Positions 1 through 5,369 of a DNA stretch of 6,235 bases are shown here, piece after piece. The position numbers and the translations under genes were made by a program. The notes under the pieces were generated by a model. It did no database searches. It saw only the letters and a program-made list of their open reading frames with translations, and had not been told where the DNA came from. Origin of the DNA: Paludibacteraceae bacterium (GTDB taxonomy: Bacteria; Bacteroidota; Bacteroidia; Bacteroidales; Paludibacteraceae); contig CAJGDW010000091.1 in the NCBI GenBank assembly GCA_904502115.1, forward strand, positions 1 to 6,235. Direction: 5' to 3'. Positions within the stretch are counted from its first letter, which is position 1; the number at the start of each line of letters is the position of its first letter.

Positions 1-9
1 AACGCTCCC

Positions 10-110
10 GGTCGGGATTTACACATACAAAAACTACAAAATGTGAACTCGCTTCGCTCAAACAACACATTTTGCTTAACGTTTTTGCACATATAAATCT
101 ATTTCCGACC
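10..110 (-). repeat. ~100-bp imperfect inverted repeat (long hairpin), possible structured RNA or small mobile repeat
   Basis: Three nested arms pair in order. Bases 10-15 (GGTCGG) pair perfectly with 105-110. Bases 16-34 pair with 81-99 over 19 positions, 15 of them Watson-Crick. Bases 37-45 (CAAAATGTG) pair perfectly with 66-74. A 5-base bulge (100-104) and a 2/6-base internal loop separate the arms, and the 20-base tip is 46-65. The four mismatches (22/93, 24/91, 25/90, 27/88) are all A opposite C on the plus strand, so on the minus strand they become G-U pairs and the stem is unbroken. The minus-strand tip holds GCGAAGC, a sequence known to form an unusually stable DNA mini-hairpin. The element lies about 130 bases past the stop of the minus-strand permease gene, so it could be in that operon's 3' region. 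It could be a structured RNA, a REP/MITE-like non-autonomous element or a folded-ssDNA recombination site. The family is not recognised. Confidence 0.7.
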
Positions 111-143
111 TCCGCTAACGGCACTCGCATTTGAATCGCCTAA

Positions 144-167
144 ACGACTACACGACTCAACGATTAT
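144..167. repeat. Degenerate 8-bp tandem repeat (three copies)
   Basis: Three consecutive octamers, ACGACTAC, ACGACTCA and ACGATTAT, share the ACGAyT core in register. The region is non-coding and sits between the long hairpin and the REP-like palindrome. It is short and degenerate, so it may be decayed simple-sequence DNA rather than a functional site. Confidence 0.45.
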
Positions 168-170
168 TCG

Positions 171-194
171 GGCCCTTCGACAGGCTCAGGGACC
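171..194. repeat. REP-like palindromic repeat with core CCCTTCGACAGGCTCAGGG
   Basis: The 19-base core (173-191) has 4-bp CCCT/AGGG arms. These extend outward by GG (171-172) with CC (193-194) across a single bulged A at 192. From memory, near-identical CCTTCGACAGGCTCAGG-type sequences occur as dispersed intergenic repeats in many unrelated bacteria, including Bacteroidetes, so I call it a member of that widespread REP-like class. It lies about 45 bases past the end of the minus-strand operon, a usual place for REP elements, where they can protect 3' ends or weaken read-through. No transposase is visible nearby. Confidence 0.6.
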
Positions 195-197
195 GAA

Positions 198-225
198 TTT
201 TGACTTTTGACTTTTGACTTTTGAC
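198..225. repeat. Perfect heptanucleotide tandem repeat, (TTTTGAC) x4
   Basis: Four uninterrupted copies of TTTTGAC fill 28 bases directly between the REP-like palindrome and the permease 3' end. On the minus strand this reads GTCAAAA x4. The period of 7 and absence of divergence suggest recent slippage expansion. It is outside coding sequence, so copy-number change would not shift a reading frame. No regulatory role is visible. Confidence 0.95.
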
Positions 226-238
226 GTCGCGATGCGAC
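226..238 (-). repeat. Short GC-rich inverted repeat next to the permease stop codon
   Basis: GTCGC (226-230) and GCGAC (234-238) form a perfect 5-bp stem with a 3-base loop, beginning one base past the TAG stop of the minus-strand permease gene. On the minus strand it is followed by GTCAAAA repeats and not by a U-run, so it does not meet the usual intrinsic-terminator pattern. It may stabilise the mRNA end or be incidental. Confidence 0.4.
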
Positions 239-239
239 T

Positions 240-1493
240 CTAATCAAACTTAATCGCTTTTGCCGGGCTAATCTTGGCAATAATGTGCGAGGGTAGTAGC
301 ATCATGCAAAGGGTAATGATCATAACGCCTACGTTTAGCGCCAGCCATGCCCATGCGTGTAGTTCAATAGGAACGGTATCTACAAAGTAAACAGTAGGAT
401 CAAGGCTAATAATGCCCCATTGGTGTTGGATAAAACAAATGGACAGGCCTATTATATTGCCCCAAAGCATGCCTTTGCCAATCAAAAACAACGATTGGTA
501 CAAGAAAACCTTTCGAATAATCCAATTATTGGCGCCCAATGCTTTTAGCGTACCAATCATGGCAGCCTTCTCTAAAATTAGAATCAACAAACCTGAAATC
601 ATGGTAAACCCAGCTACGGCCATCATAAGGACTAAAATAACCACAATGTTCATATCCAAAAGCGCCAACCAGTTAAAAATTTGGGGTTGCAATTCCATGG
701 CGGTTCGAATGTAATAAGGGTTGTTGTACGCCTGCTGAATGGTAAATGCTGTTGCTTGGTGCAATTGCTCTTTGGTGTTTTCTATGGTAGTTAAATCGTT
801 TAGAGCTACTTCGATACCTGTTACTTGATTGTTTTCCCATCCATTTAAGAATTGAATGTGCTGAATGTCTCCAATCATGTACAATTGGTCAAATTCGGTG
901 AGTCCTGTTTCGTATATGCCCGATACAATAAATTGACGCACCCTTACTTGGTTTTGAATAAAGTAGACTAATAGTTTATCGTCCACTTTTAGTTGTAGGT
1001 CGCTAGCTGTTTTTCTGGAGATAATAACATCGTTGCATACCGTCGTATCATTGATAGCAGGAAGTTTGCCTTCTTGTAGGTTGGCGGCAAAAAAATCCCA
1101 ATTGTAGTGGGAATCAACACCTTTTAATACCATGCCCTGAAAATTGTCGGAAGTTTTTAAAATAGCCGGTTTGATGGCGTATCTTTGGGCGTATGTTACA
1201 TTGTTGGTGTTGTTTATCAATCCCATTATGCTGTCCGATACAACAATGGGTGGCATTTCATACGTTTTGTTGTTGGTTAACGCTGTTATTTGGATGTGCG
1301 AACCAAAACCATAAACTTTTCTGCTTACCTCATTTTTAAAGCCCGTTACTACTGCAATGGATATAAGTATCACTGCCAACCCTAAAGCAATGCCAATCAT
1401 GGCAATGCGTACGGCTGGTTTTGCTACGCTTTTTCCTTCTTTCTTAGCAGGTTGAAAATGAATGCGACGTGCTATAAAACGGGCTAGGCTCAT
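240..1493 (-). CDS. ABC transporter permease, LolC/LolE (FtsX/MacB) family, putative lipoprotein-releasing system
   Basis: 417 aa inner-membrane permease. Four hydrophobic segments fit the LolC/LolE plan: TM1 at about 28-50, followed by a large periplasmic domain (about 51-275, MacB_PCD-like), then TM2 (280-307), TM3 (329-357) and TM4 (380-400) forming the FtsX domain. Recognisable motifs are the GIALGLAVILIS stretch in TM1, VVTGFKNEV just after it, and EKAAMIGTLKALGA (308-321), the cytoplasmic coupling segment typical of lipoprotein-release permeases. Such proteins work with a LolD-type ATPase to move outer-membrane lipoproteins off the inner membrane. No ATPase gene is present here, so the partner must be encoded elsewhere; substrate and LolC versus LolE identity cannot be decided. 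The start ATG shares one base with the upstream aminotransferase stop (TAATG), which implies translational coupling and supports this start. The gene ends in TAG beside a repeat cluster. Confidence 0.88.
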   Translation of the reverse strand: MSLARFIARRIHFQPAKKEGKSVAKPAVRIAMIGIALGLAVILISIAVVTGFKNEVSRKVYGFGSHIQITALTNNKTYEMPPIVVSDSIMGLINNTNNVTYAQRYAIKPAILKTSDNFQGMVLKGVDSHYNWDFFAANLQEGKLPAINDTTVCNDVIISRKTASDLQLKVDDKLLVYFIQNQVRVRQFIVSGIYETGLTEFDQLYMIGDIQHIQFLNGWENNQVTGIEVALNDLTTIENTKEQLHQATAFTIQQAYNNPYYIRTAMELQPQIFNWLALLDMNIVVILVLMMAVAGFTMISGLLILILEKAAMIGTLKALGANNWIIRKVFLYQSLFLIGKGMLWGNIIGLSICFIQHQWGIISLDPTVYFVDTVPIELHAWAWLALNVGVMIITLCMMLLPSHIIAKISPAKAIKFD

Positions 1494-2695
1494 TATACCG
1501 TAGTTCTGCCAGGGTATACTTCTAGCGCTTTACGCAGTACAAACAAGGCTTTGGCAAGGTCTTCTTTCTTAAGCACGTATGCCAAACGAACTTCGTTTCT
1601 GCCTACGTTGTTCATGGTGTAGAAACCCGATGCAGGTGCCATCATCACTGTTTGTCCTTCGTATTCAAAATCGCTCAAAAGCCATGCACAGAATTTGTCG
1701 CTGTCGTCAATGGGCAGTCTGGCTACAGTATAGAAAGCACCCATTGGAATAGGAGAGTATACGCCAGGAATGCGGTTCAAACCGTCAATCAAGTATTTAC
1801 GACGTTCTACGTACTCGTTGTACATTTCAAGCATGTATTCTTCTTCGGTATCAATCGATGCTTCGGCAGCAATCTGACCTACCAACGGAGGACTTAAACG
1901 TGCTTGGCAGAACTTCATAACGCTTTCTTTTACCTCTTTGTTTTTGCACACCAACGCACCAATACGGATACCGCATTCGCTGTAACGTTTCGAAACCGAG
2001 TCGAACAATACCACGTTTTCTTCGATGCCTTTTAGGTGGAAAGCCGAAATATAAGGAGCGCCTGTGTAGCAGAATTCGCGGTAAACCTCGTCAGAGAACA
2101 AATACAAGTCGTATTTTTTTACCAAATCGCGAATTTTGTTCATCTCCTCTTTGGTGTACAAATAACCAGTAGGGTTGTTAGGGTTGCAAATAAGAATCCC
2201 TTTGGTTTTTGGAGTAATCAGTTCTTCAAATTTTTCGATAGGAGGCAGTGCAAAACCATCTTCGATGCTCGATACAATGGGTTTGATAACCGCTCCAGCA
2301 CTAATAGCAAACGCAGTGTAGTTGGCGTAAGCAGGTTCGGGTACGATGATTTCGTCACCTGGATCCAAGCAAGCCATAAACGCAAAGTTTACTGCTTCAG
2401 AACCGCCAGTGGTAACAATAATATCGTTTTCGTTTACGTCAATGCGGAAGCGTTTGTAGTACTCTGCCAATTTTAAGCGCAACGATTTGTAACCGTTACT
2501 TGGGCTGTATTCCAAAATTTCGCGGTCGATGTTGCGAATCGCTCGTAACGCCACTTCGGGAGTTTTCAAGTCGGGTTGACCAATGTTCAAATGGTACACT
2601 TTAATCCCACGTTCTTTGGCTTGATCTGCCAAAGGAACCAGTTTCCGAATGGGCGATTGCGGCATTTGTTGGCCGCGAAGCGATGTTTTAGGCAT
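1493..2695 (-). CDS. Class I/II PLP-dependent aminotransferase (AspC/COG0436-like)
   Basis: 400 aa, the usual full length for fold-type I aminotransferases of the aspartate/aromatic group; cytosolic. The active-site set is complete: cofactor phosphate loop TTGGSEA (95-101), NPNNPTG (171-177, N174 contacts PLP), SDEVYREF (201-208, D202 pairs with the pyridine nitrogen, Y205 with O3'), SVSKRYSECGIRIG with Schiff-base Lys236 and Arg244 eight residues on, and RNEVRLAYV with Arg370 as the substrate alpha-carboxylate ligand. It should transfer amino groups between an amino acid and a 2-oxo acid. The side-chain substrate (Asp, aromatic, Ala or other) cannot be assigned from sequence alone. The N-terminal stretch RGQQMPQSPIRKLVPLADQA resembles the Bacteroidetes versions I recall and supports the first ATG. 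Its stop overlaps the permease start by one base; a possible promoter lies 18 bp upstream of its own start. Confidence 0.93.
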   Translation of the reverse strand: MPKTSLRGQQMPQSPIRKLVPLADQAKERGIKVYHLNIGQPDLKTPEVALRAIRNIDREILEYSPSNGYKSLRLKLAEYYKRFRIDVNENDIIVTTGGSEAVNFAFMACLDPGDEIIVPEPAYANYTAFAISAGAVIKPIVSSIEDGFALPPIEKFEELITPKTKGILICNPNNPTGYLYTKEEMNKIRDLVKKYDLYLFSDEVYREFCYTGAPYISAFHLKGIEENVVLFDSVSKRYSECGIRIGALVCKNKEVKESVMKFCQARLSPPLVGQIAAEASIDTEEEYMLEMYNEYVERRKYLIDGLNRIPGVYSPIPMGAFYTVARLPIDDSDKFCAWLLSDFEYEGQTVMMAPASGFYTMNNVGRNEVRLAYVLKKEDLAKALFVLRKALEVYPGRTTV

Positions 2696-2713
2696 AAAAA
2701 GTATCTATTAAGT

Positions 2714-2721
2714 CAAATTTA
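2714..2721 (-). promoter_or_regulatory. Candidate -7 element (TAAATTTG) for the aminotransferase-permease operon
   Basis: On the minus strand TAAATTTG matches Bacteroidetes TAnnTTTG exactly and ends 18 bases before the aminotransferase ATG, which would give a leader of about 14 nt. The nearest upstream TTTG (2747-2750) is 25 bp away, longer than the usual 17-23, so the -33 half is weak; a T-rich tract fills the spacer. Transcription could instead run through from the radical SAM gene 50 bp upstream. Confidence 0.5.
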
Positions 2722-2744
2722 AGGCACAAAAATAAAAAAAATAA

Positions 2745-2756
2745 TTCAAATTTGAA
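2745..2756. repeat. Perfect 12-bp palindrome TTCAAATTTGAA over the radical SAM stop codon
   Basis: The 12 bases are fully self-complementary. They include the TGA stop (2746-2748 on the minus strand) and last codons of the radical SAM gene. On the minus strand the palindrome is followed by TTATTTTTTTT. It could be an operator half-way between the two genes, a very weak AT-rich terminator, or chance in AT-rich DNA. Confidence 0.4.
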
Positions 2757-3669
2757 ATAGCCTTCCCTGAAAAGCACCTCTTTCTTTTATGCGGGCTTCC
2801 AGGCGGTGTACAAATTCGTAATTTTTTAATTGCCAGTTGGGTGCAATGCGCCATGTATCGGGCGATTGCGATACAAAACGTTCTATGCAAATGTTTGGAT
2901 TGAGTCGTTCCATGATGTCGATGCACAAATCGATGTATTCATCGCAAGAAAACAACGGAATGCTATTTGGGTCGGCCAAAAATTGCTTGGCCATGGCGGT
3001 GTTTTTGATAATTTGCAGCTGGTGCAATTTTAGCATGTCGATAGGCAAATGCGCCATTTTATCGGCACTTTCTAGGATTTTGGTCCTGTCTTCGCCAGGT
3101 AGTCCTATAATTAAATGTGCGGCCGTAAGAATGCCCATGTTGTGTGCTCGGCAAATGGCATCAACGCTGGTTTCAAAATCGTGGCCGCGGTTAATGCGTT
3201 GCAAGGTATCGTTGTGGGTACTTTCAACCCCCAATTCAAGTAGAATAAAGTGCTTCTTGCTTAAATCGGCCAAAAGTTCCAGTACCTCTTGCGGAACGCA
3301 GTCGGGTCGTGTGCCAATGGAAAGGCCTACAACGCCCTCTATGCTCAAAGCCTCGTTGTAATATTTTTGTAACACGTCTACGGGTGCGTAGGTGTTGCTA
3401 AACGACTGAAAATAAACAATAAACTGCTTGTAGTCGGGTTTATGGGCAAAAAACTGAAGCCCTTTTTTTACTTGTTCGGTAATGCTGTCACCTTGTAAAC
3501 AGTAATCGGGGCTAAAAGAGCTGTTGTTGCAGAAAGTACACCCGCCAACGCTTATTTTTCCGTCGCGGTTAGGGCAAGAAAACCCCGGATTCACCGATAT
3601 TTTTTGCACCCTTTGTGCAAAATACCGACGCATAAATTCAGGATAGGTTAAATAAGCAGAAGTTTTCAT
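2746..3669 (-). CDS. Radical SAM protein, YhcC/YtqA family (TIGR01212)
   Basis: 307 aa, normal length for the family. The iron-sulfur cysteines are C32, C44 and C47 in the family-specific C-x11-C-x2-C spacing (SCPNRDG...GGCTFCNN), as in E. coli YhcC, rather than the common CxxxCxxC. Other family signatures are VQKISVNPGF (21-30), VGLSIGTRPDCVP (114-126), LELGVES (144-150), RINRGHDF (158-165) and HLIIGLPGE (185-193). It should bind a 4Fe-4S cluster and cleave SAM to a 5'-deoxyadenosyl radical in the cytosol. The substrate is not certain. As I recall, the B. subtilis homologue YtqA was linked to mnm5s2U tRNA wobble-uridine synthesis and named MnmL; the methyltransferase partner YtqB is not adjacent here. 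The first ATG is preferred because residues 1-12 still fit the start of Bacteroidetes homologues; Met13 (ATG at 3633) is the alternative. A strong promoter sits so close that the mRNA may be leaderless. Confidence 0.9.
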   Translation of the reverse strand: MKTSAYLTYPEFMRRYFAQRVQKISVNPGFSCPNRDGKISVGGCTFCNNSSFSPDYCLQGDSITEQVKKGLQFFAHKPDYKQFIVYFQSFSNTYAPVDVLQKYYNEALSIEGVVGLSIGTRPDCVPQEVLELLADLSKKHFILLELGVESTHNDTLQRINRGHDFETSVDAICRAHNMGILTAAHLIIGLPGEDRTKILESADKMAHLPIDMLKLHQLQIIKNTAMAKQFLADPNSIPLFSCDEYIDLCIDIMERLNPNICIERFVSQSPDTWRIAPNWQLKNYEFVHRLEARIKERGAFQGRLFQI

Positions 3670-3673
3670 AGGG

Positions 3674-3705
3674 CAAATGTACGGATTTTGATTAAAATGC
3701 CCAAA
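3674..3705 (-). promoter_or_regulatory. Bacteroidetes-type promoter for the radical SAM gene
   Basis: On the minus strand a TTTG (-33, bases 3702-3705, within TTTTTG) is followed after 20 bp by TACATTTG (-7, bases 3674-3681), matching TTTG-N(19-21)-TAnnTTTG. Only four bases separate the -7 element from the annotated ATG, so the predicted transcription start falls on or next to the start codon. Confidence 0.75.
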
Positions 3706-3728
3706 AACAGAATAAATCTTCTAAAAAG

Positions 3729-3760
3729 TTGGGATATTACCATAAGTTTTGTTATATTTG
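3729..3760 (+). promoter_or_regulatory. Bacteroidetes-type promoter for the DUF4301-branching enzyme operon
   Basis: TTG (-33, 3729-3731) and TATATTTG (-7, 3753-3760) are separated by 21 bp and match the Bacteroidetes consensus. Transcription should begin near 3764-3766, leaving a leader of about 15 nt before the ATG at 3781. That leader has no Shine-Dalgarno sequence, as is common in this phylum. The promoter does not overlap the divergent one at 3674-3705. Confidence 0.75.
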
Positions 3761-3780
3761 TTCTGTTAAATTGAATTGAG

Positions 3781-5367
3781 ATGACTCTGTCGGAAAAAGA
3801 TGTAGCGTTTCTTCAATCAAAAGGGATTGAGAAAGAGGTGATTGAGAAGCAGGTAACTAGTTTATTAGGTTCTTCGCCTATGCCTGCTTTGTTGCGTCCT
3901 GTTAAATTGGATGATGGTATTCTTTATTTTAATGATAAAGAGACAGATTCTTACGTTGGCGTTTGGAATGCGTATTTGAATCGTGCAAAACGGGATGTAA
4001 CTCATTTTGTTCCTGCTTCTGGTGAATCGAATCGTTTCTTACGCGATTTGAAAAAGTTCTTGGACTCGGATGTAAATCATCCAAGAACCAATTTTGAAAA
4101 GAATTTCTTTAAACATTTGCGTAGTTTCGCTTTCTATGGCGAATTGAATAATTGTTGTTTGGCTACAACGGGGTTGGATGCTGACCATCTAATAGAAGCA
4201 GGGCATTACAAAAGTATTGTACGCTTAATGTTATCAGATGATGGTTTGAATATGGAGAATATTCCAACCGCACTCTTCAAGTTCCATACCGAACAATCGC
4301 ACAGTTGGAAAAAATACTTGCCTAAAAAGATAGCCAAGTATTACGACTCGTTCGGAGATATTCGTACTCCTTTGCAAGAAATTATGTACGAAAGTGCCAT
4401 GGTTTCGGGTGTTAAAGGCAACACCTTAAACATGTGTTACACCGTACAAGATAAGTATCGTGATCAAATTCGCGATTTCTTGCGTGTGTACAAAACACCT
4501 ATCGAAAAGAAAATGGGTGTTTCGGTGGCTATAACGTTGCCCGTTCAACCCGTGGCAAGTAGTGCAGTTGCAATGACCGAAAACAATCAATTGTTGCGCG
4601 ATGCAAAAGGTAACTTGCTTTTGCAGCAAGCGGGACATGGTGCCTTGCTGCCATTATTTAACGATTTGCGTGGCAATGTTATCTTTATCAAAAACATCGA
4701 TAATGCAACGCCCGATTCGCTTAAAAAATTGAGCGTTCGATACAAAAAATTATTGGGTGGTATTTTAGTAGAAACCCAACGCAAAATCAATAAATACATG
4801 CGTTTGTTAGAGAAAGATGATATTCCAGATGACAAACTCATCGAAATTATTTATTTTGTCGAAAATATATTAAACGTAAAACGTACGAATATTTTGCGTT
4901 TGCCCAAAGAAGAGCAAATCAGTTATTTGCGTTCAAAACTAAACAGACCTTTGCGTGTATGTGGGGTGGTTACCAACGAAGACGAACAAGGCGGTGTTCC
5001 TTGCTGGGTAACCGATGCAGATGGTACAACATCGTTGCAGATGATAGAATACCATCAAGTTGCCAATGATCCAGAAAAACTAAAAATCTTTGAATCGAGC
5101 ACGCACTTTAATCCTGTAGACATGGTATGCTACGTAAACGATTATAAAGGTAAACGTTTTGACTTTACCCAGTTTGCCGATCAGGATGCCTACATGGTGC
5201 TATGCAAAGAAATAGACGGTAAAAAAGTAAAAGTATTGGAACAACCCGGTTTGTGGAACGGTGGTATGGCCAATTGGAATACCATTTTAGTGGAAGTTCC
5301 TATTAAAACCTTTAATCCCGTCAAAACTATCAACGATTTATTACGTCACGAACATCAAAATACCTAA
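3781..5367 (+). CDS. DUF4301 family protein, possible UDP-sugar-pyrophosphorylase-like nucleotidyltransferase
   Basis: 528 aa, no signal peptide or membrane segment, so probably cytosolic. I recognise the Bacteroidetes DUF4301 family (no assigned function that I know of) by FVPASGESNRFLRDL (76-90), FAFYGELN (116-123), RTPLQE (195-200), AGHGALL (284-290), IFIKNIDNATPDSLK (301-315), RVCGVVTNEDEQGG (392-405), THFNPVD (441-447), PGLWNGGMANWNT (489-501) and FNPVKTINDLLR (511-522). The order resembles eukaryotic-type UDPGP/UDP-GlcNAc pyrophosphorylases: a small-residue/Arg loop near the N-terminus, a Gln after a beta-strand (Q256), a GHG loop, a hydrophobic strand ending in NIDN (D307 as possible metal ligand), an EY motif (E423-Y424) and an FNP motif. 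The first motif lacks the full GGxGTR loop, so activity is uncertain. Its stop is two bases before the branching-enzyme ATG, indicating an operon. Family assignment is firm; the enzymatic role is inference. Confidence 0.85.
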   Translation: MTLSEKDVAFLQSKGIEKEVIEKQVTSLLGSSPMPALLRPVKLDDGILYFNDKETDSYVGVWNAYLNRAKRDVTHFVPASGESNRFLRDLKKFLDSDVNHPRTNFEKNFFKHLRSFAFYGELNNCCLATTGLDADHLIEAGHYKSIVRLMLSDDGLNMENIPTALFKFHTEQSHSWKKYLPKKIAKYYDSFGDIRTPLQEIMYESAMVSGVKGNTLNMCYTVQDKYRDQIRDFLRVYKTPIEKKMGVSVAITLPVQPVASSAVAMTENNQLLRDAKGNLLLQQAGHGALLPLFNDLRGNVIFIKNIDNATPDSLKKLSVRYKKLLGGILVETQRKINKYMRLLEKDDIPDDKLIEIIYFVENILNVKRTNILRLPKEEQISYLRSKLNRPLRVCGVVTNEDEQGGVPCWVTDADGTTSLQMIEYHQVANDPEKLKIFESSTHFNPVDMVCYVNDYKGKRFDFTQFADQDAYMVLCKEIDGKKVKVLEQPGLWNGGMANWNTILVEVPIKTFNPVKTINDLLRHEHQNT

Positions 5368-5369
5368 TT

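Noticed and set aside
1..120. Integron attC site
   Set aside because: The imperfect hairpin with bulges is attC-like, and GCTTAAC (74-80) fits RYYYAAC, but it lies inside the stem. The outer ends show AACG in the same orientation rather than paired RYYYAAC/GTTRRRY boxes, and no integrase or cassette array is visible.
198..225. CRISPR array
   Set aside because: The TTTTGAC units are only 7 bp and directly adjacent, with no spacers.
226..238. Intrinsic terminator for the minus-strand operon
   Set aside because: The stem is only 5 bp and no U-run follows on the minus strand, so it was listed only as an inverted repeat.
412..714. Plus-strand 100-codon frame within the permease gene
   Set aside because: Antisense to the FtsX domain; its content is explained by the complementary coding sequence.
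1652..2476. Plus-strand open frames (1652-1897, 2036-2476) inside the aminotransferase gene
   Set aside because: They are antisense shadows of a gene with a complete PLP-enzyme motif set and show no family features of their own.
2708..2926. Minus-strand 72-codon frame overlapping the 3' end of the radical SAM gene
   Set aside because: It is an alternative frame of the radical SAM coding region running into the spacer; composition and lack of motifs give no support.
2830..3361. Plus-strand frames (2830-3033, 2837-3361) within the radical SAM gene
   Set aside because: Antisense to a well-conserved radical SAM protein, with no recognisable domain.
4426..4841. Minus-strand frames (4426-4638, 4587-4841) within the DUF4301 gene
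   Set aside because: They oppose the conserved GHG and NIDN motifs of DUF4301 and have no features of their own.
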